Origin: Acidovorax defluvii
GTDB lineage: Bacteria > Pseudomonadota > Gammaproteobacteria > Burkholderiales > Burkholderiaceae_C
DNA: 64,000 nucleotides
Reading direction: 5' to 3'
NCBI GenBank assembly: GCA_003268905.1
Contig: QLTU01000016.1
Location: 32,224 to 96,223, forward strand
Positions 53,891-62,574 of this stretch are shown piece after piece; the stretch's first letter is position 1, and every line of letters starts with the position of its first letter. The position numbers were made by a program, and so were the translations under genes. The notes under the pieces are model-generated. The model saw only the letters and a program-made list of their open reading frames with translations. It was not told the origin of the DNA and made no database searches.

Positions 53891-54265
53891 TCAGGCCATC
53901 GACGGATCGGACGCCATGTTGTCAAACTTCTTGAAGTACTGGCGCGCCATGGCCACCAGCTGAGCGTCCGAGGGATGGTCTGCCGCGACCGAGTCCACCA
54001 CCGCGCCGGCCACTGCAGCGTTGTGCTTGGCACACCAGTCGCGGAACTGGTTGCGCGCGAGGCCAGGGCCTGCCAGCAGCACTTCACGCGTGCCGGAGAG
54101 GGCCTGGGCGATTGCGGCAAAAAACTGGCTGAGGTCTTCTGTCTTGCCCTGGTGCTTGTGGTGGCTGCGGGATTTGATGCGCTGTGCCTCGGTGTGTTCG
54201 CGGTCGAACATCACCACATGGGCTTCGGAGTGGTCCATCCAGACAACGGCGTGAAAAGTGCTCAT
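53891..54265 (-). CDS. Small eRF1-domain-like protein (annotated in relatives as translational machinery protein)
   Basis: A 124-residue protein with the pattern HAVVWMDHSEAHVVMFDRE, a histidine-rich SRSHHKHQGK loop, then FFAAIAQALSGTREVLLAGP and DHPSDAQLVAMARQYFKKFD. I recall this arrangement from proteins of Burkholderiales resembling the third domain of release factor eRF1, as in ribosome-rescue or stationary-phase proteins. Function is unknown. It lies 45 bases from the end of the DksA-type gene that precedes it on the same strand. Confidence 0.65.
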   Translation of the reverse strand: MSTFHAVVWMDHSEAHVVMFDREHTEAQRIKSRSHHKHQGKTEDLSQFFAAIAQALSGTREVLLAGPGLARNQFRDWCAKHNAAVAGAVVDSVAADHPSDAQLVAMARQYFKKFDNMASDPSMA

Positions 54266-54310
54266 GAAAATGCTTTCTTGAAGTAAAGAAGTGGAGAAAA
54301 AAAGGATTGC

Positions 54311-54682
54311 TCAGGCTGCCCGGCGGTGCTGCTCGGCCTTTTCCTGGCAGTGCACGCAGCGCGCGGCCTCGGGTGTGGCGTGCAGGCGGGCTGCGGTGAT
54401 ATGGGTACCGCAATCGGTGCACTCGCCATAGGTGCCGGCCTCGATGCGTGTGAGGGCCGCAACCACGGCGGCCAGGTGGGCGGTTTCGCGCTCGTCCAGC
54501 GCAAATTCCAGCTCGCGTTCAGTGGCCAACTGGGCACGCGGATCTTCTGGCTGCCCAAAATGGTCCGCTGCTGCCTCGGCCCGGCCGATGACGCCCCCCC
54601 GTTGCTCTGCCAACTGGGCCAAAAGCGCGGATTGCTGTGCAAGCAGTTGCTGGCGGAAGGGAGCGGCGAGACGGGGGTCCAT
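54311..54682 (-). CDS. DksA/TraR-type zinc-finger protein
   Basis: A 123-residue member of the TraR/DksA family. An N-terminal coiled coil (about 8-75) precedes a four-cysteine zinc finger: CTDCG, then CVHCQ about 18 residues later. Such proteins insert a coiled coil into the secondary channel of RNA polymerase and modify transcription, often with ppGpp. It is shorter than DksA (about 150), and the coiled-coil tip cannot be matched with confidence. Start chosen at MDPRLAAPFRQQ; the longer open frame upstream begins in non-coding-like sequence. Confidence 0.83.
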   Translation of the reverse strand: MDPRLAAPFRQQLLAQQSALLAQLAEQRGGVIGRAEAAADHFGQPEDPRAQLATERELEFALDERETAHLAAVVAALTRIEAGTYGECTDCGTHITAARLHATPEAARCVHCQEKAEQHRRAA

Positions 54683-54871
54683 GCGAGGGTTCCTTGGGAA
54701 TGGTCTAACACCTCCATGGTGCGCCCGAGGTACCCACCATGCGTTGACAAGGGTCAAGAAGAGGCTGCACAGCCCCTGCGGGGAGCCCGGCATGGCACGG
54801 AGGAAGCCGATGCATCTGCCGCTTCTGGCGGCTGCTGCGGCCGGATTTCCCCCTTTCTTTCCAGCGCGTGC

Positions 54872-55519
54872 TCAGCGCTTGGGTTGGCGGGCCAGCATTT
54901 CGGCGGTGCTGGTTTTGCGGTCGGCGTTCAGGCGCTGCACATGGGGGCGTTCGGCCATGCGCGCGAGGTAGTCGCGCACCGGCAGGTCGGCCAGGTAGTC
55001 GCGGCCATAGATGATCTTGGTGGCTGCGCTGATAAGCGGCAGATGCACGATGGCGGCGCAGTCGGCCAGCGTGAAGCTGTCGCCCGCCACAAAGGGACTG
55101 AACTTTGCCAGCTGGCCGAAGGCGGCAATGTTTTTCTCCAGTTGCACGCCCACTTTCTCGCGGGCCGACTCGCTGACGGTACCGCCAAAGAAGGCTTGTG
55201 GGTAGAGGTTGCGCGCCACCAGTTCCAGGTGCAGCTCCATGAAGGTGATCAGCTCACGCACCTTGGCGGCGGCAAACGGGTCGGCAGGCAGCAGGGCGGG
55301 CTGGGGGTGGGCGGCTTCGATGTAGTCGGTCATTACCGCCGATTCGCACAGCGTGCCCTGGGGTGTGCGCAGGTAGGGCACCTTGCCCAGCGGCGTGGCG
55401 CTGGGGTCGGTCTCGCCCACCCAAGCCCGTTCTTCGGTGAAGGGCAGGCCCTTTTCAAGCAGGGCGAGCTTGACCTTGTTGTAGTAGTTGCTGGCTGAAA
55501 AGCCGCAGAGTGTCAGCAT
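54872..55519 (-). CDS. Glutathione S-transferase family protein
   Basis: A 215-residue GST. The N-terminal thioredoxin-fold domain has FSASNYYNKVKLALLEKGLP (residues about 6-25) and the cis-proline region GKVPYLRTPQGTLCESAVM, where ES contacts the gamma-glutamyl group of glutathione. The C-terminal helical domain contains FVAGDSFTLADCAAIVHLPL with the N-capping motif. The substrate is unknown. It is divergent from the DUF2946-like gene, with 124 bases between the starts. Confidence 0.88.
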   Translation of the reverse strand: MLTLCGFSASNYYNKVKLALLEKGLPFTEERAWVGETDPSATPLGKVPYLRTPQGTLCESAVMTDYIEAAHPQPALLPADPFAAAKVRELITFMELHLELVARNLYPQAFFGGTVSESAREKVGVQLEKNIAAFGQLAKFSPFVAGDSFTLADCAAIVHLPLISAATKIIYGRDYLADLPVRDYLARMAERPHVQRLNADRKTSTAEMLARQPKR

Positions 55520-55643
55520 GGGGGTTGTCTCCGGTGTCGTGCGGTGGAAGCCCACATCGTAGGCGAGCGCACCGGCGAAGTCCGTCGCACAGATGACCCC
55601 GGTCAAGGGCATGGCGGGTTGGCACCCTACAATCAGCGCCGTC

Positions 55644-56012
55644 ATGCGGCACCTCCTGCAAACCCTTCGGCACCTTCGCTGGTTCGCGCGCCTTGCGCTG
55701 GCGTGGTTTGCCCTGTCGATCGGCGTGGCCGTGGCTTCGCCGCTGGTCAGTCCGCAGGCCGTAGAGCTGATTTGCGCGGGCTCAGGTGCCATCAAACTGG
55801 TGGCGAAAAGCGATGAAGGCGCCCGGGAGACTCCCAGCCACACGCTGGACTGCCCACTGTGCGCCCATGTCGGTGTACCCCCGCCACCCCCGTCGGCAGT
55901 GTTGCCGGTCGCCCGCCCCCCGTCGCATGCCCTGGGTTCTGCCCCGCCAGCGCACATTGCGGCCCGCACAGCCGCGCCGCTGCCGCCGCGCGGGCCCCCA
56001 GCTGTCTTCTGA
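55644..56012 (+). CDS. DUF2946-like small protein with CPLC motif
   Basis: A 122-residue protein with an N-terminal hydrophobic segment (FARLALAWFALSIGVAVASP) that could be a signal or anchor. A DCPLCAH motif near residue 73 and a proline-rich tail follow. The pattern resembles DUF2946 proteins, which often lie beside copper-handling genes. A PCu(A)C-type copper chaperone gene follows 366 bases downstream, supporting a metal-related role by association. Function is unproven. No strong ribosome-binding site is seen. Confidence 0.6.
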   Translation: MRHLLQTLRHLRWFARLALAWFALSIGVAVASPLVSPQAVELICAGSGAIKLVAKSDEGARETPSHTLDCPLCAHVGVPPPPPSAVLPVARPPSHALGSAPPAHIAARTAAPLPPRGPPAVF

Positions 56013-56017
56013 TTTTG

Positions 56018-56078
56018 CTATTATTATAATAGCTGTTTGCGCTTTATCGATAAGCGCTAGAGGCCAATTTGGCTTGTA
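56018..56078 (+). repeat. Family A repeat, copy 6
   Basis: GCTATTATTATAATAGCTG, TTTGCGCTTTATCGATAAGC, GCTAGAGGCCAATTTGG: all family elements in order, with both hairpin pairs well preserved. It begins six bases after the DUF2946-like stop codon. Confidence 0.7.
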
Positions 56079-56378
56079 ATCAGGAGGCTGCGTGCACCCA
56101 AGCTGCGCGGCGCTGGATGTGTCCAGTGCCCTATGCGAATCGACCCCGCGCCCGCGCTACCTGAATGCGCGACGCGCCCATGCCATGGCTGGGCCAGCGC
56201 TGGCCAAGGTGTGCAGCGGTTTGCAGGCCGCAAGCCGGGCAGGCAGAAGATTTCCGCGCCTGCGCCGAAGGCCTTGTCTGTGGCAATGTCGACAGCACGC
56301 GGCCTCCCGCTGACGTTGTTCCCCTTTCACTGTTTCCCTTTTACTGTTTCCCATTCGTTTTTTACCCAGGAGAACCCC
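56079..56378. other. Gap before the copper chaperone gene, with a possible small ORF
   Basis: About 300 bases follow the repeat. A strong CAGGAGG sequence at about 56080-56087 precedes a GTG at 56092 that opens 73 codons (to 56313). The peptide is rich in arginine and alanine, carries scattered cysteines and matches no family I recognise, so I do not call it a gene. The last 60 bases are pyrimidine-rich with two near-identical TTACTGTTTCCC-type units before the chaperone gene's ribosome-binding site. Confidence 0.3.
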
Positions 56379-56882
56379 ATGACACTGCACCGCATCACCC
56401 GCCCCGCACTCTTCGCCCTTGCCCTGCTTGCCGGCCAGGCCCACGCCCAAGCCACTGCCCCCGTGGCGGTGGACGGCGCCTGGGCGCGTGCCACCGTGCA
56501 GGGCCAAAAGGCCACGGGTGCCTTCATGCGCCTGACTGCCAAAGACGGCGCGCGCCTGGTGCGCGCCGAGTCGCCAGCAGCCGGCGTGGTCGAAGTGCAC
56601 GAGATGAAGATGGAAGGCGACATCATGAAAATGCGCGCCATACCCGCGCTCGACCTGCCTGCCGGCAAAACCGTCGAGCTCAAGCCCGGCGGCTACCACG
56701 TCATGCTGATGGACCTGAAGGCTCCGTTGGCCAAGGGCTCCAACGTGCCTGTGACCCTGGTGTTCCAGGATGCCAAGGGCGCCGAAACCCAGCTGCCACT
56801 GCAGCTGCCGGTGGCCTCGCAAGCACCTGGAGCAGCGGCCTCCGGCATGGGCCAAGGCGCAGCGCACGGAAACAAGCACTGA
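56379..56882 (+). CDS. Periplasmic copper chaperone PCu(A)C
   Basis: A 167-residue protein with a clear signal peptide (ITRPALFALALLAGQAHA, cleavage probably before QATAP). The PCu(A)C copper site is visible: histidine and methionines in VEVHEMKMEGDIMKMR and the later HVMLMDLKAPL, matching the H-M...M...H-x-M pattern of the family. It binds Cu(I) and, in characterised members, helps build the CuA or CuB centre of cytochrome oxidase. The tail ends in a histidine-containing segment. A CCAGGAGA ribosome-binding site precedes the ATG. Confidence 0.88.
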   Translation: MTLHRITRPALFALALLAGQAHAQATAPVAVDGAWARATVQGQKATGAFMRLTAKDGARLVRAESPAAGVVEVHEMKMEGDIMKMRAIPALDLPAGKTVELKPGGYHVMLMDLKAPLAKGSNVPVTLVFQDAKGAETQLPLQLPVASQAPGAAASGMGQGAAHGNKH

Positions 56883-56981
56883 GCACCGGGGGCTTTCCGG
56901 AACGCAAGGCATTGGAGTAAGCTGTGCCAACACGACGCCCTGCGGGGCGCGTGCCAAAGACCCACATATTGCGGAGCGGCC

Positions 56982-57830
56982 ATGAGCGACACATCCAACT
57001 TCGGTTTCGGCAAATTCGTCCCCGGCTTTGACTTTCTGCAAAGCCTGGCCAAAGGGGCCTCCAGCAGCATTCCCCAGCTGCCCAACCTGTCGAACTGGGT
57101 GGCGCCCACCATCAGCGTCGAAGAGCTGGAAAAACGCATCGACGAACTCAAGGCCGTGCAGTTCTGGCTGGAGCAGAACTCGCGCGCCCTGACCGCCACC
57201 GTCCAGGCGCTGGAGGTGCAAAAGATGACGCTGGCCACGCTCAAGGGCATGAACTTCAGCATGGGCGACGTGGCCAGCGCCTTCAAGCTCAAGCCTGCCG
57301 ACGGCGTGATGGGCAGCATGCAAAAGGCTGCCGAAACCTTTGCCGGCCGGGCAGCTGCAACTGCTGCAGCAACCCCCGCGCCAGCCGCCGCTGCGCCTGC
57401 GCCCGCAGAACCCGTCAAGCCAGCCCAGGCCGCACCGGCCGACGATTCCAAGGGCTCCCAGGCCCCCGAGCCATCCGTGGTGGACCCCATGCATTGGTGG
57501 GGCGCGCTGACCAGCCAGTTCCAGCAGATTGCGGCCAACGCCCTGAAAGACGCCGCCAAGCAGACCGGCATCGATCCCGCCCATAACGTGGCCACCGGCC
57601 TGGCCAAAGAAGCCATGAAGACCGCCACCGACATGGCCAGCCAGTTTGCCGCCAAGGGCATAGAGACCATGCAGGCCGGCCAACGCGCTGCTGCCGGTGC
57701 GGCCAAAGCGCCCGCTGCCAAAAAGTCTGCTGCAAAAAAGGCACCTGCCAAATCTGCCAGCAAGCCCGCCGCGAAACCCGCCGCCAAAAAAGCCACGGCC
57801 CGCCGCGCACCGCGCAAGTCGGCGGGCTGA
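56982..57830 (+). CDS. phaM: PhaM-type polyhydroxyalkanoate granule regulatory protein
   Basis: A 282-residue protein in three parts. The N-terminal phasin-like region (about 1-105) contains FVPGFDFLQSLAKG and VEELEKRIDELKAVQFWLEQ, characteristic of PhaM. An alanine/proline-rich middle follows, then a C-terminal tail (about 235-282) of alternating lysine, alanine and proline (AAKKSAAKKAPAKSASK), similar to histone-H1-like DNA-binding tails. In Ralstonia eutropha PhaM activates the PHB synthase and tethers granules to the nucleoid. The phaC/phaB genes are not in this window. Confidence 0.82.
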   Translation: MSDTSNFGFGKFVPGFDFLQSLAKGASSSIPQLPNLSNWVAPTISVEELEKRIDELKAVQFWLEQNSRALTATVQALEVQKMTLATLKGMNFSMGDVASAFKLKPADGVMGSMQKAAETFAGRAAATAAATPAPAAAAPAPAEPVKPAQAAPADDSKGSQAPEPSVVDPMHWWGALTSQFQQIAANALKDAAKQTGIDPAHNVATGLAKEAMKTATDMASQFAAKGIETMQAGQRAAAGAAKAPAAKKSAAKKAPAKSASKPAAKPAAKKATARRAPRKSAG

Positions 57831-57887
57831 GATCACTGATCTGGCGGTGCTGCGGGCAGCGCCCGTCACTGCCCGAGAGGTCACACC

Positions 57888-59198
57888 ATGAAACTATTTC
57901 CCACCGGCCATGCCACCCACCCCCAGTGGCGCATGGCCGCCGCGCTCGTGCTGGCCCAGTTGCGGGCCCAGATGTCCCTGCCCGAATACGCATCCGCACC
58001 CACGCTGGGCCTGCTCTACATCACCGACCACTACGCCAGCGAGGCGCAGGCGCTGTTCGACTATCTGAGCAGTGAACTGCCCGAGGTGACCGACTGGAGC
58101 GGCACCGTGGGCGTGGGCGTCTCGGCCAGCAACGCCGAGTATTTTGACGAGCCCGCGCTCTCCGTGATGCTGCTGGACGTGCCCGCCGACCAGTACCGCG
58201 TGTTTTCCGGTGTGGCCCCGTTGCCGCGCAATCCGGCCAGCGGGTTCGAGGCCTATACCGCGCTGGTGCATGCCGATGGCCATACCGCCGAACTGGCCGA
58301 GCTGCTGGACGAGATGGCTGCGCGCACCGCCACGGGTTACCTGTTTGGGGGGCTGAGCGCCAGCCGCAGCAACAACGTGCAGTTTGCGGTGGGGGGTGAC
58401 GGCAACATGGCCGGGCAGGGCGGCGCCAGCGGGGTGTTTGACGGCGGGCTTTCGGGTGTGGCGTTTGGCGCCGGGGTGGCGCTGGTGTCGCGTGTCACGC
58501 AAGGTTGCCAGCCCGTGGGCGTGCAGCACACCATCACCGCCGCGCACGAAAACGTGGTGCTGCAGCTCGATGGCGAACCTGCGCTCGATGTGCTGCTCGA
58601 CACGCTGGAGGTTTCTCTGGACGGTGGCGACCCGCAACCCGCCCTTCGCAAGGTGCGCGCCACGCTGGCCGGGCTGGTCAATGCGGGCGAGCAGCCCCAG
58701 GGCCAGCGCCGCACGGGCCATTTCGGCACCGACACGCGTGTGCGCCACATCGTGGGCCTGGATGCCACCCGCCGGGGCGTAGCGCTGGCCGACCATGTGG
58801 AACCAGGAATGCACCTGACGTTTTGCCAGCGCAATGTGGCGGCGGCGCGCGCCGACCTCATGCGCATCTGCGCCGAAATCCGCGAAGAGCTTTCGCCCGA
58901 AGAGCTGGAGACCGCACCGTTGGTATCGTCCGATGCGCAGGGCGGACAACAGGCCGCAGCCCCTGGCGCCTCCGGTGCTGGTGCACTGCCACAGACGGGG
59001 CGGCGCATCTGTGGCGCGATCTACGTGAGCTGCTCGGGCCGGGGCGGCCCCCACTTTGGCGGCCCCAGTGCCGAACTGCAGATCGTGCGGCATGCGCTGG
59101 GCGATGTGCCATTGGTGGGTTTTTTCGCCGGCGGTGAAATTGCGCACCACCACCTGTATGGCTACACCGGCGTGTTGACGGTGTTTGTTGGCGCGTGA
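57888..59198 (+). CDS. FIST domain sensor protein
   Basis: A 436-residue protein with FIST_N (about 35-225) and FIST_C (about 230-420) domains. Recognisable parts are LGLLYITDHYASEAQALFDY, WSGTVGVGVSASNAEYFDEP, YLFGGLSASRSNNV and CSGRGGPHFGGPSAELQIVR near the end. FIST domains are thought to bind small ligands such as amino acids and often occur with signalling domains. This stand-alone version lacks a kinase or cyclase. Its partner and ligand are unknown. It follows phaM after 57 bases and may share its transcript. Confidence 0.85.
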   Translation: MKLFPTGHATHPQWRMAAALVLAQLRAQMSLPEYASAPTLGLLYITDHYASEAQALFDYLSSELPEVTDWSGTVGVGVSASNAEYFDEPALSVMLLDVPADQYRVFSGVAPLPRNPASGFEAYTALVHADGHTAELAELLDEMAARTATGYLFGGLSASRSNNVQFAVGGDGNMAGQGGASGVFDGGLSGVAFGAGVALVSRVTQGCQPVGVQHTITAAHENVVLQLDGEPALDVLLDTLEVSLDGGDPQPALRKVRATLAGLVNAGEQPQGQRRTGHFGTDTRVRHIVGLDATRRGVALADHVEPGMHLTFCQRNVAAARADLMRICAEIREELSPEELETAPLVSSDAQGGQQAAAPGASGAGALPQTGRRICGAIYVSCSGRGGPHFGGPSAELQIVRHALGDVPLVGFFAGGEIAHHHLYGYTGVLTVFVGA

Positions 59199-59345
59199 TG
59201 CTGCGCGGGCAGTAGCGCCTGACCTGGCGTACCGTTGGCTTGGTGGTGCGCCGCTGGCCTCAGCCTTCAGGTCAGCAACCCGCGCGCCTGACAGTCATGG
59301 GCTTTCTGTCGAAGTTTGTCTGGAGCGCGGGCGATGCCCGTGGCC

Positions 59346-60506
59346 TCAGCCGCCTTCCGTGGGCAGTCCGCCAGCATCCCATTCGGGCAATCCGCCACGC
59401 AGCCAGTACACCGACTTGAAGCCTTTGGCAGCTGCCACCTTGGCCGCCTTGTAGGACTTCCAGCACTCGGCTCCATTGCAGGCAAAGATCACCGGCTTGG
59501 TCTTGTCGAGGGAAACCTTGTCGAACGCCTGAAAGTCGTCCTGGGCCGCGTTGAAGGCCACATCCTTGAGGCTTTTCTCCACGTAGGCGGCCAACACTGC
59601 GCCCCGGATGCGCTTGGCTTTGAATTCCTTCTCGGTGCGCGTATCCACCACCACGGCGCCCTGGGCCTGCAACTGCTGCGCCTCCTTGGCGGAAATGCGG
59701 GTCACGCCGGGCAGGCCGTTGGGTGTGAACAGGCCCAGTTCGGCCACGCGGCGGTATTCCTGGGCGTCGGGGCGCTGGGTGACCGGCGTCAGCCCGCTGG
59801 ACACCGTGGCCGTGCCGAACCACTGGCCCAGCTTGCTGCGTGTATCGGCGGGCAGATCCTTGCGCACCACGATCGTGAAGCCGCCCGGCACCGGGTGCGA
59901 GGTGGCCAGCACGCGTGCCACGCCGGGGTGGCCCGCCGACCACTCGGCCCATTCATCGGCGCGCACCACGGTGGCGTCCGCAACGCCCAGCGACAACGCG
60001 GACAGGCCTGCTTGCGGGTATTTTTCATGCTTTACCGATTTCAGGTCCTGGAACGACAGCCCGGCTTCATTGAGCATGCCGCGCGCCATATAGGTGTAGA
60101 CCGAGTCCTGCTGCGGCAAATAGAGCCGCTGGCCTTTCATGGCCGCCACCGCAGGCACATTGGCTGCGCCGATCAGCAGGTATTGCTCGGATTTTTGCGT
60201 GGCACCCACCAGTTCATAGCCCCGCTGCAAGGCCGAGGCAGCAACCTGTGCAGGGCCGATGAACACGTCATAGCCCGCGCTGCGGGTGGCCCGCATCACA
60301 TCGGCCAGGTCTTCGCTGGTGCTGAGCTTCAGGGGCTGGCCTGCTGCCTGTGTCAGGCCTGTTTCCAGCGCACTGCGGACGATGGTGTGGGCCGCCTTCT
60401 TGGCGGTGGGTTCCACCGCCACGATGGCCGTCAGCTGGGCCTGGGCCCAGGGGCTGACGAGCAGACACGCCAGCGTGACAGCGGTCCATTGAAAGTTGCG
60501 GGGCAT
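59346..60506 (-). CDS. PhnD-like periplasmic binding protein fused to a rhodanese domain
   Basis: A 386-residue exported protein. A signal peptide (FQWTAVTLACLLVSPWAQA) is followed by a PhnD/phosphonate-type binding domain (about 25-250: GYDVFIGPAQVAASALQRGY, LGVADATVVRADEWAEW). A C-terminal rhodanese domain (about 265-380) has VVVDTRTEKEFKAKRIRGAV and the active loop ACNGAECWKSY, whose first cysteine is the likely sulfur carrier. A role in binding and moving a sulfur oxyanion or sulfane sulfur in the periplasm fits the divergent sulfite dehydrogenase genes but is inference. Good ribosome-binding site (GAGGAA) before the ATG. Confidence 0.8.
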   Translation of the reverse strand: MPRNFQWTAVTLACLLVSPWAQAQLTAIVAVEPTAKKAAHTIVRSALETGLTQAAGQPLKLSTSEDLADVMRATRSAGYDVFIGPAQVAASALQRGYELVGATQKSEQYLLIGAANVPAVAAMKGQRLYLPQQDSVYTYMARGMLNEAGLSFQDLKSVKHEKYPQAGLSALSLGVADATVVRADEWAEWSAGHPGVARVLATSHPVPGGFTIVVRKDLPADTRSKLGQWFGTATVSSGLTPVTQRPDAQEYRRVAELGLFTPNGLPGVTRISAKEAQQLQAQGAVVVDTRTEKEFKAKRIRGAVLAAYVEKSLKDVAFNAAQDDFQAFDKVSLDKTKPVIFACNGAECWKSYKAAKVAAAKGFKSVYWLRGGLPEWDAGGLPTEGG

Positions 60507-60905
60507 GGCTTTTCCTCTTGAATTGTTGAATGGCGGCGCTTCAATTTCACCGTGGCTTGCCGCAATGGGCGGTGCGGCGCCGGATTCCACCACGGTGCGA
60601 GGCCACACCAGGGCACGCCCTGCCTGGACCCCGCCGCAATCCGGCATAGCCCGCGCTTTGGCCTGGCAACTTCCGGGCGTGCGCGTTTGCAACACGGTGA
60701 ACCGTCTGGCAAATATGCCCCAAGGGTTTGACATTGCGAACACCTGCAGCGGATTTGTTGCACCTGTTTAAATCTGTGCTCCAAAAGCGCTTCGCCAAAA
60801 ACGGCTTCCCACACAAAATCCGCCCAGCCCCTTCTGTGGCGTCGGGCGATCCGGCGTTGCAAGACGGACTTCACCTGTTTCCTTTATTTCCGGAGAACCC
60901 TGCCC
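60507..60905. promoter_or_regulatory. Divergent control region between the PhnD-rhodanese gene and sorA
   Basis: A 399-base region without a supported gene that must hold promoters in both directions. On the plus strand a perfect TTGACA lies at 60728-60733, but no good -10 box follows at 16-18 bases. A short AT-rich TTTAAAT lies at 60768-60774. I see no convincing operator palindrome. Confidence 0.35.
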
Positions 60906-62114
60906 ATGACGAACCCGATGACACTGCCACGCCGCCACATGCTGGCCGGAAGCGCTGCCGCACTGAGTGCGCTGGGGCTGGCTGGCTGGACTGGCGTTGC
61001 ACGTGCCCAGGCCGCAGCCACGCCCAAGCCGTTGCCCGGCTACGCCGGCTGGAAGAGCGCCAATGCGCTGATCGTGCACAGCGGCAGCACCCTGGAAACG
61101 CGCCGCGCAGCCTTCGGCACCAGCGTGATCACGCCGTCGAACCAGTTGTACGTTCGCAACAATTTGCCCGCACCCGACGCCGCCGTTCTGGAGAACCGCG
61201 ATGCCTGGACCGTGTCCATCGAGGGCGTCAAAAGCCCGCGCACGCTGAGCCTGGCCGAGCTCAAGACGCTGGGCATCGACACCGTCGCCACGGTGCTGCA
61301 GTGCTCGGGCAATGGTCGGGGGTTCTTCCCCAGCAAGCCCAGCGGTACGCCGTGGACGGTGGGTGCCGCCGGTTGTGTGGTGTGGAGCGGTGTGCCGCTG
61401 CGCAACGTGGTGGCCGCCCTGGGTGGGCTGGTGGACGGCATGGCGTATGTCACCGGAACCGGTGGTGAAAAGCTGCCCGAAGGTGTGGACCCTCTGACCG
61501 TTCTTGTCGAGCGCTCGGTGCCCCTGAAGGCGCTGGACGATGCCATCCTGGCCTGGGAAATGAACGGCGAGCCCTTGTCGCTGGCGCATGGCGGGCCGCT
61601 GCGCCTGGTGGTGCCGGGTTACCAGGGCGTGAACAACATCAAGTATGTGAAGCGGCTGGCGTTCACGCCGACACAGTCGCAGGCGCGCATCATGCAGCAC
61701 GGCTACCGCATGTCGCCACCCGGCACCAAGGCAAGCCCGGACCAGCCCTCGGTGTGGGAGATGACGGTCAAGTCCTGGATCAACGGCCCGCTGCCCGAGC
61801 AAGGCCCCCTCAAGGCCAGTGTGGCGCAGATCCACGGCGTGGCATTCGGCGGCATGCACGCCGTCAAGGGGGTTGAGGTGTCGGTGGATGGCGGCAAGAC
61901 CTGGCAGGCGGCGCAACTCGTGGGCCCCGACCTTGGCCGGTTTGCCTGGCGCCAGTTCGTGCTGCCGGTGCGCCTGGGTGCGGGCACCCATGTGCTGGCC
62001 AGCCGTGCTACCGACATGGCAGGCAATGTGCAGGCCCAGCAGCGCGAAGAAAACGTGGGCGGCTACAACAACGCCAGCTGGAGCGATCACGCCGTGACCG
62101 TGACGGTGGCCTGA
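60906..62114 (+). CDS. sorA: Sulfite dehydrogenase molybdopterin subunit (SorA/SoxC family)
   Basis: A 402-residue sulfite-oxidase-family enzyme with a Tat signal (PRRHMLAGSAAALSALGLAG, cleavage probably after ARAQA), as expected for a cofactor-loaded periplasmic protein. The molybdenum-coordinating cysteine is in VLQCSGNGRGFF (near residue 137). The C-terminal immunoglobulin-like dimerisation domain shows VAFGGMHAVKGVEVSVDGGK. It should oxidise sulfite to sulfate. The cytochrome gene next to it makes the SorAB type more likely than SoxCD, but I cannot exclude the latter. Confidence 0.86.
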   Translation: MTNPMTLPRRHMLAGSAAALSALGLAGWTGVARAQAAATPKPLPGYAGWKSANALIVHSGSTLETRRAAFGTSVITPSNQLYVRNNLPAPDAAVLENRDAWTVSIEGVKSPRTLSLAELKTLGIDTVATVLQCSGNGRGFFPSKPSGTPWTVGAAGCVVWSGVPLRNVVAALGGLVDGMAYVTGTGGEKLPEGVDPLTVLVERSVPLKALDDAILAWEMNGEPLSLAHGGPLRLVVPGYQGVNNIKYVKRLAFTPTQSQARIMQHGYRMSPPGTKASPDQPSVWEMTVKSWINGPLPEQGPLKASVAQIHGVAFGGMHAVKGVEVSVDGGKTWQAAQLVGPDLGRFAWRQFVLPVRLGAGTHVLASRATDMAGNVQAQQREENVGGYNNASWSDHAVTVTVA

Positions 62115-62115
62115 C

Positions 62116-62463
62116 GTGGCGTTGGCGACGAGGCGCTGGCTGCCACGCGCTTTGGCGGCGGGTGGGCTGGCATTGCTGGCGGGCGCCAGCGTGGCGGCCG
62201 ACCCTGCCGAAATAGCGCGCGGCAAGCTGCTGTTCACCACCCTGCAGCCGGCCTGCGCCGTTTGCCACACCTTGCAGGCGGCCGGGGCTGAGGGGCAGAT
62301 CGGCCCGGTGCTGGACGAGCTCAAGCCCGATGCCGACCGCGTGCTGCGCGCGTTGCGCAACGGCATCGGCGTGATGCCCTCCTACGCCGAAAAAATCAGC
62401 CCGCAAGACATGCAGGCTTTGGCACGCTTTGTCGCGCATGCCACGGGTGCGGCATCGCCTTGA
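62116..62463 (+). CDS. sorB: Sulfite dehydrogenase cytochrome c subunit
   Basis: A 115-residue class I c-type cytochrome with a signal peptide (LPRALAAGGLALLAGASVAA). The heme attachment motif is CAVCH, and the distal methionine is probably the one in GIGVMPSYAEKISPQDMQAL. It would accept electrons from the molybdenum subunit in the periplasm and pass them to the respiratory chain. It starts with GTG one base after the sorA stop. A strong terminator follows. Confidence 0.85.
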   Translation: MALATRRWLPRALAAGGLALLAGASVAADPAEIARGKLLFTTLQPACAVCHTLQAAGAEGQIGPVLDELKPDADRVLRALRNGIGVMPSYAEKISPQDMQALARFVAHATGAASP

Positions 62464-62474
62464 ACGGGCCGTCC

Positions 62475-62506
62475 GCCCGCCACGAGTCTTGTGGCGGGCC
62501 TTTTTT
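62475..62506 (+). terminator. Intrinsic terminator of the sorAB operon
   Basis: GCCCGCCAC at 62475-62483 pairs perfectly with GTGGCGGGC at 62491-62499 around a seven-base loop and is followed by C and six T residues. It lies 12 bases after the sorB stop. Confidence 0.92.
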
Positions 62507-62538
62507 GGCGCTGTGGTTTCGCTCTGGCGCCTTCCCTG

Positions 62539-62560
62539 TGAAGCGGCTGCAGCCGCTTCA
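62539..62560. repeat. Perfect 22-base palindrome between convergent sorB and dadA
   Basis: TGAAGCGGCTG followed directly by its exact reverse complement CAGCCGCTTCA, 15 bases after the end of dadA on its strand. Without a loop or a T-run it is a weak terminator candidate for dadA; it could instead be a protein-binding site. Confidence 0.5.
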
Positions 62561-62574
62561 TCCGTTTTGGGTGC

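Noticed and set aside
53410..54120. A 236-codon version of the VOC protein fused to an upstream frame.
   Set aside because: The extra residues overlap the small eRF1-like gene in another frame and are composition-driven; the ATG at 53823 gives a complete VOC domain.
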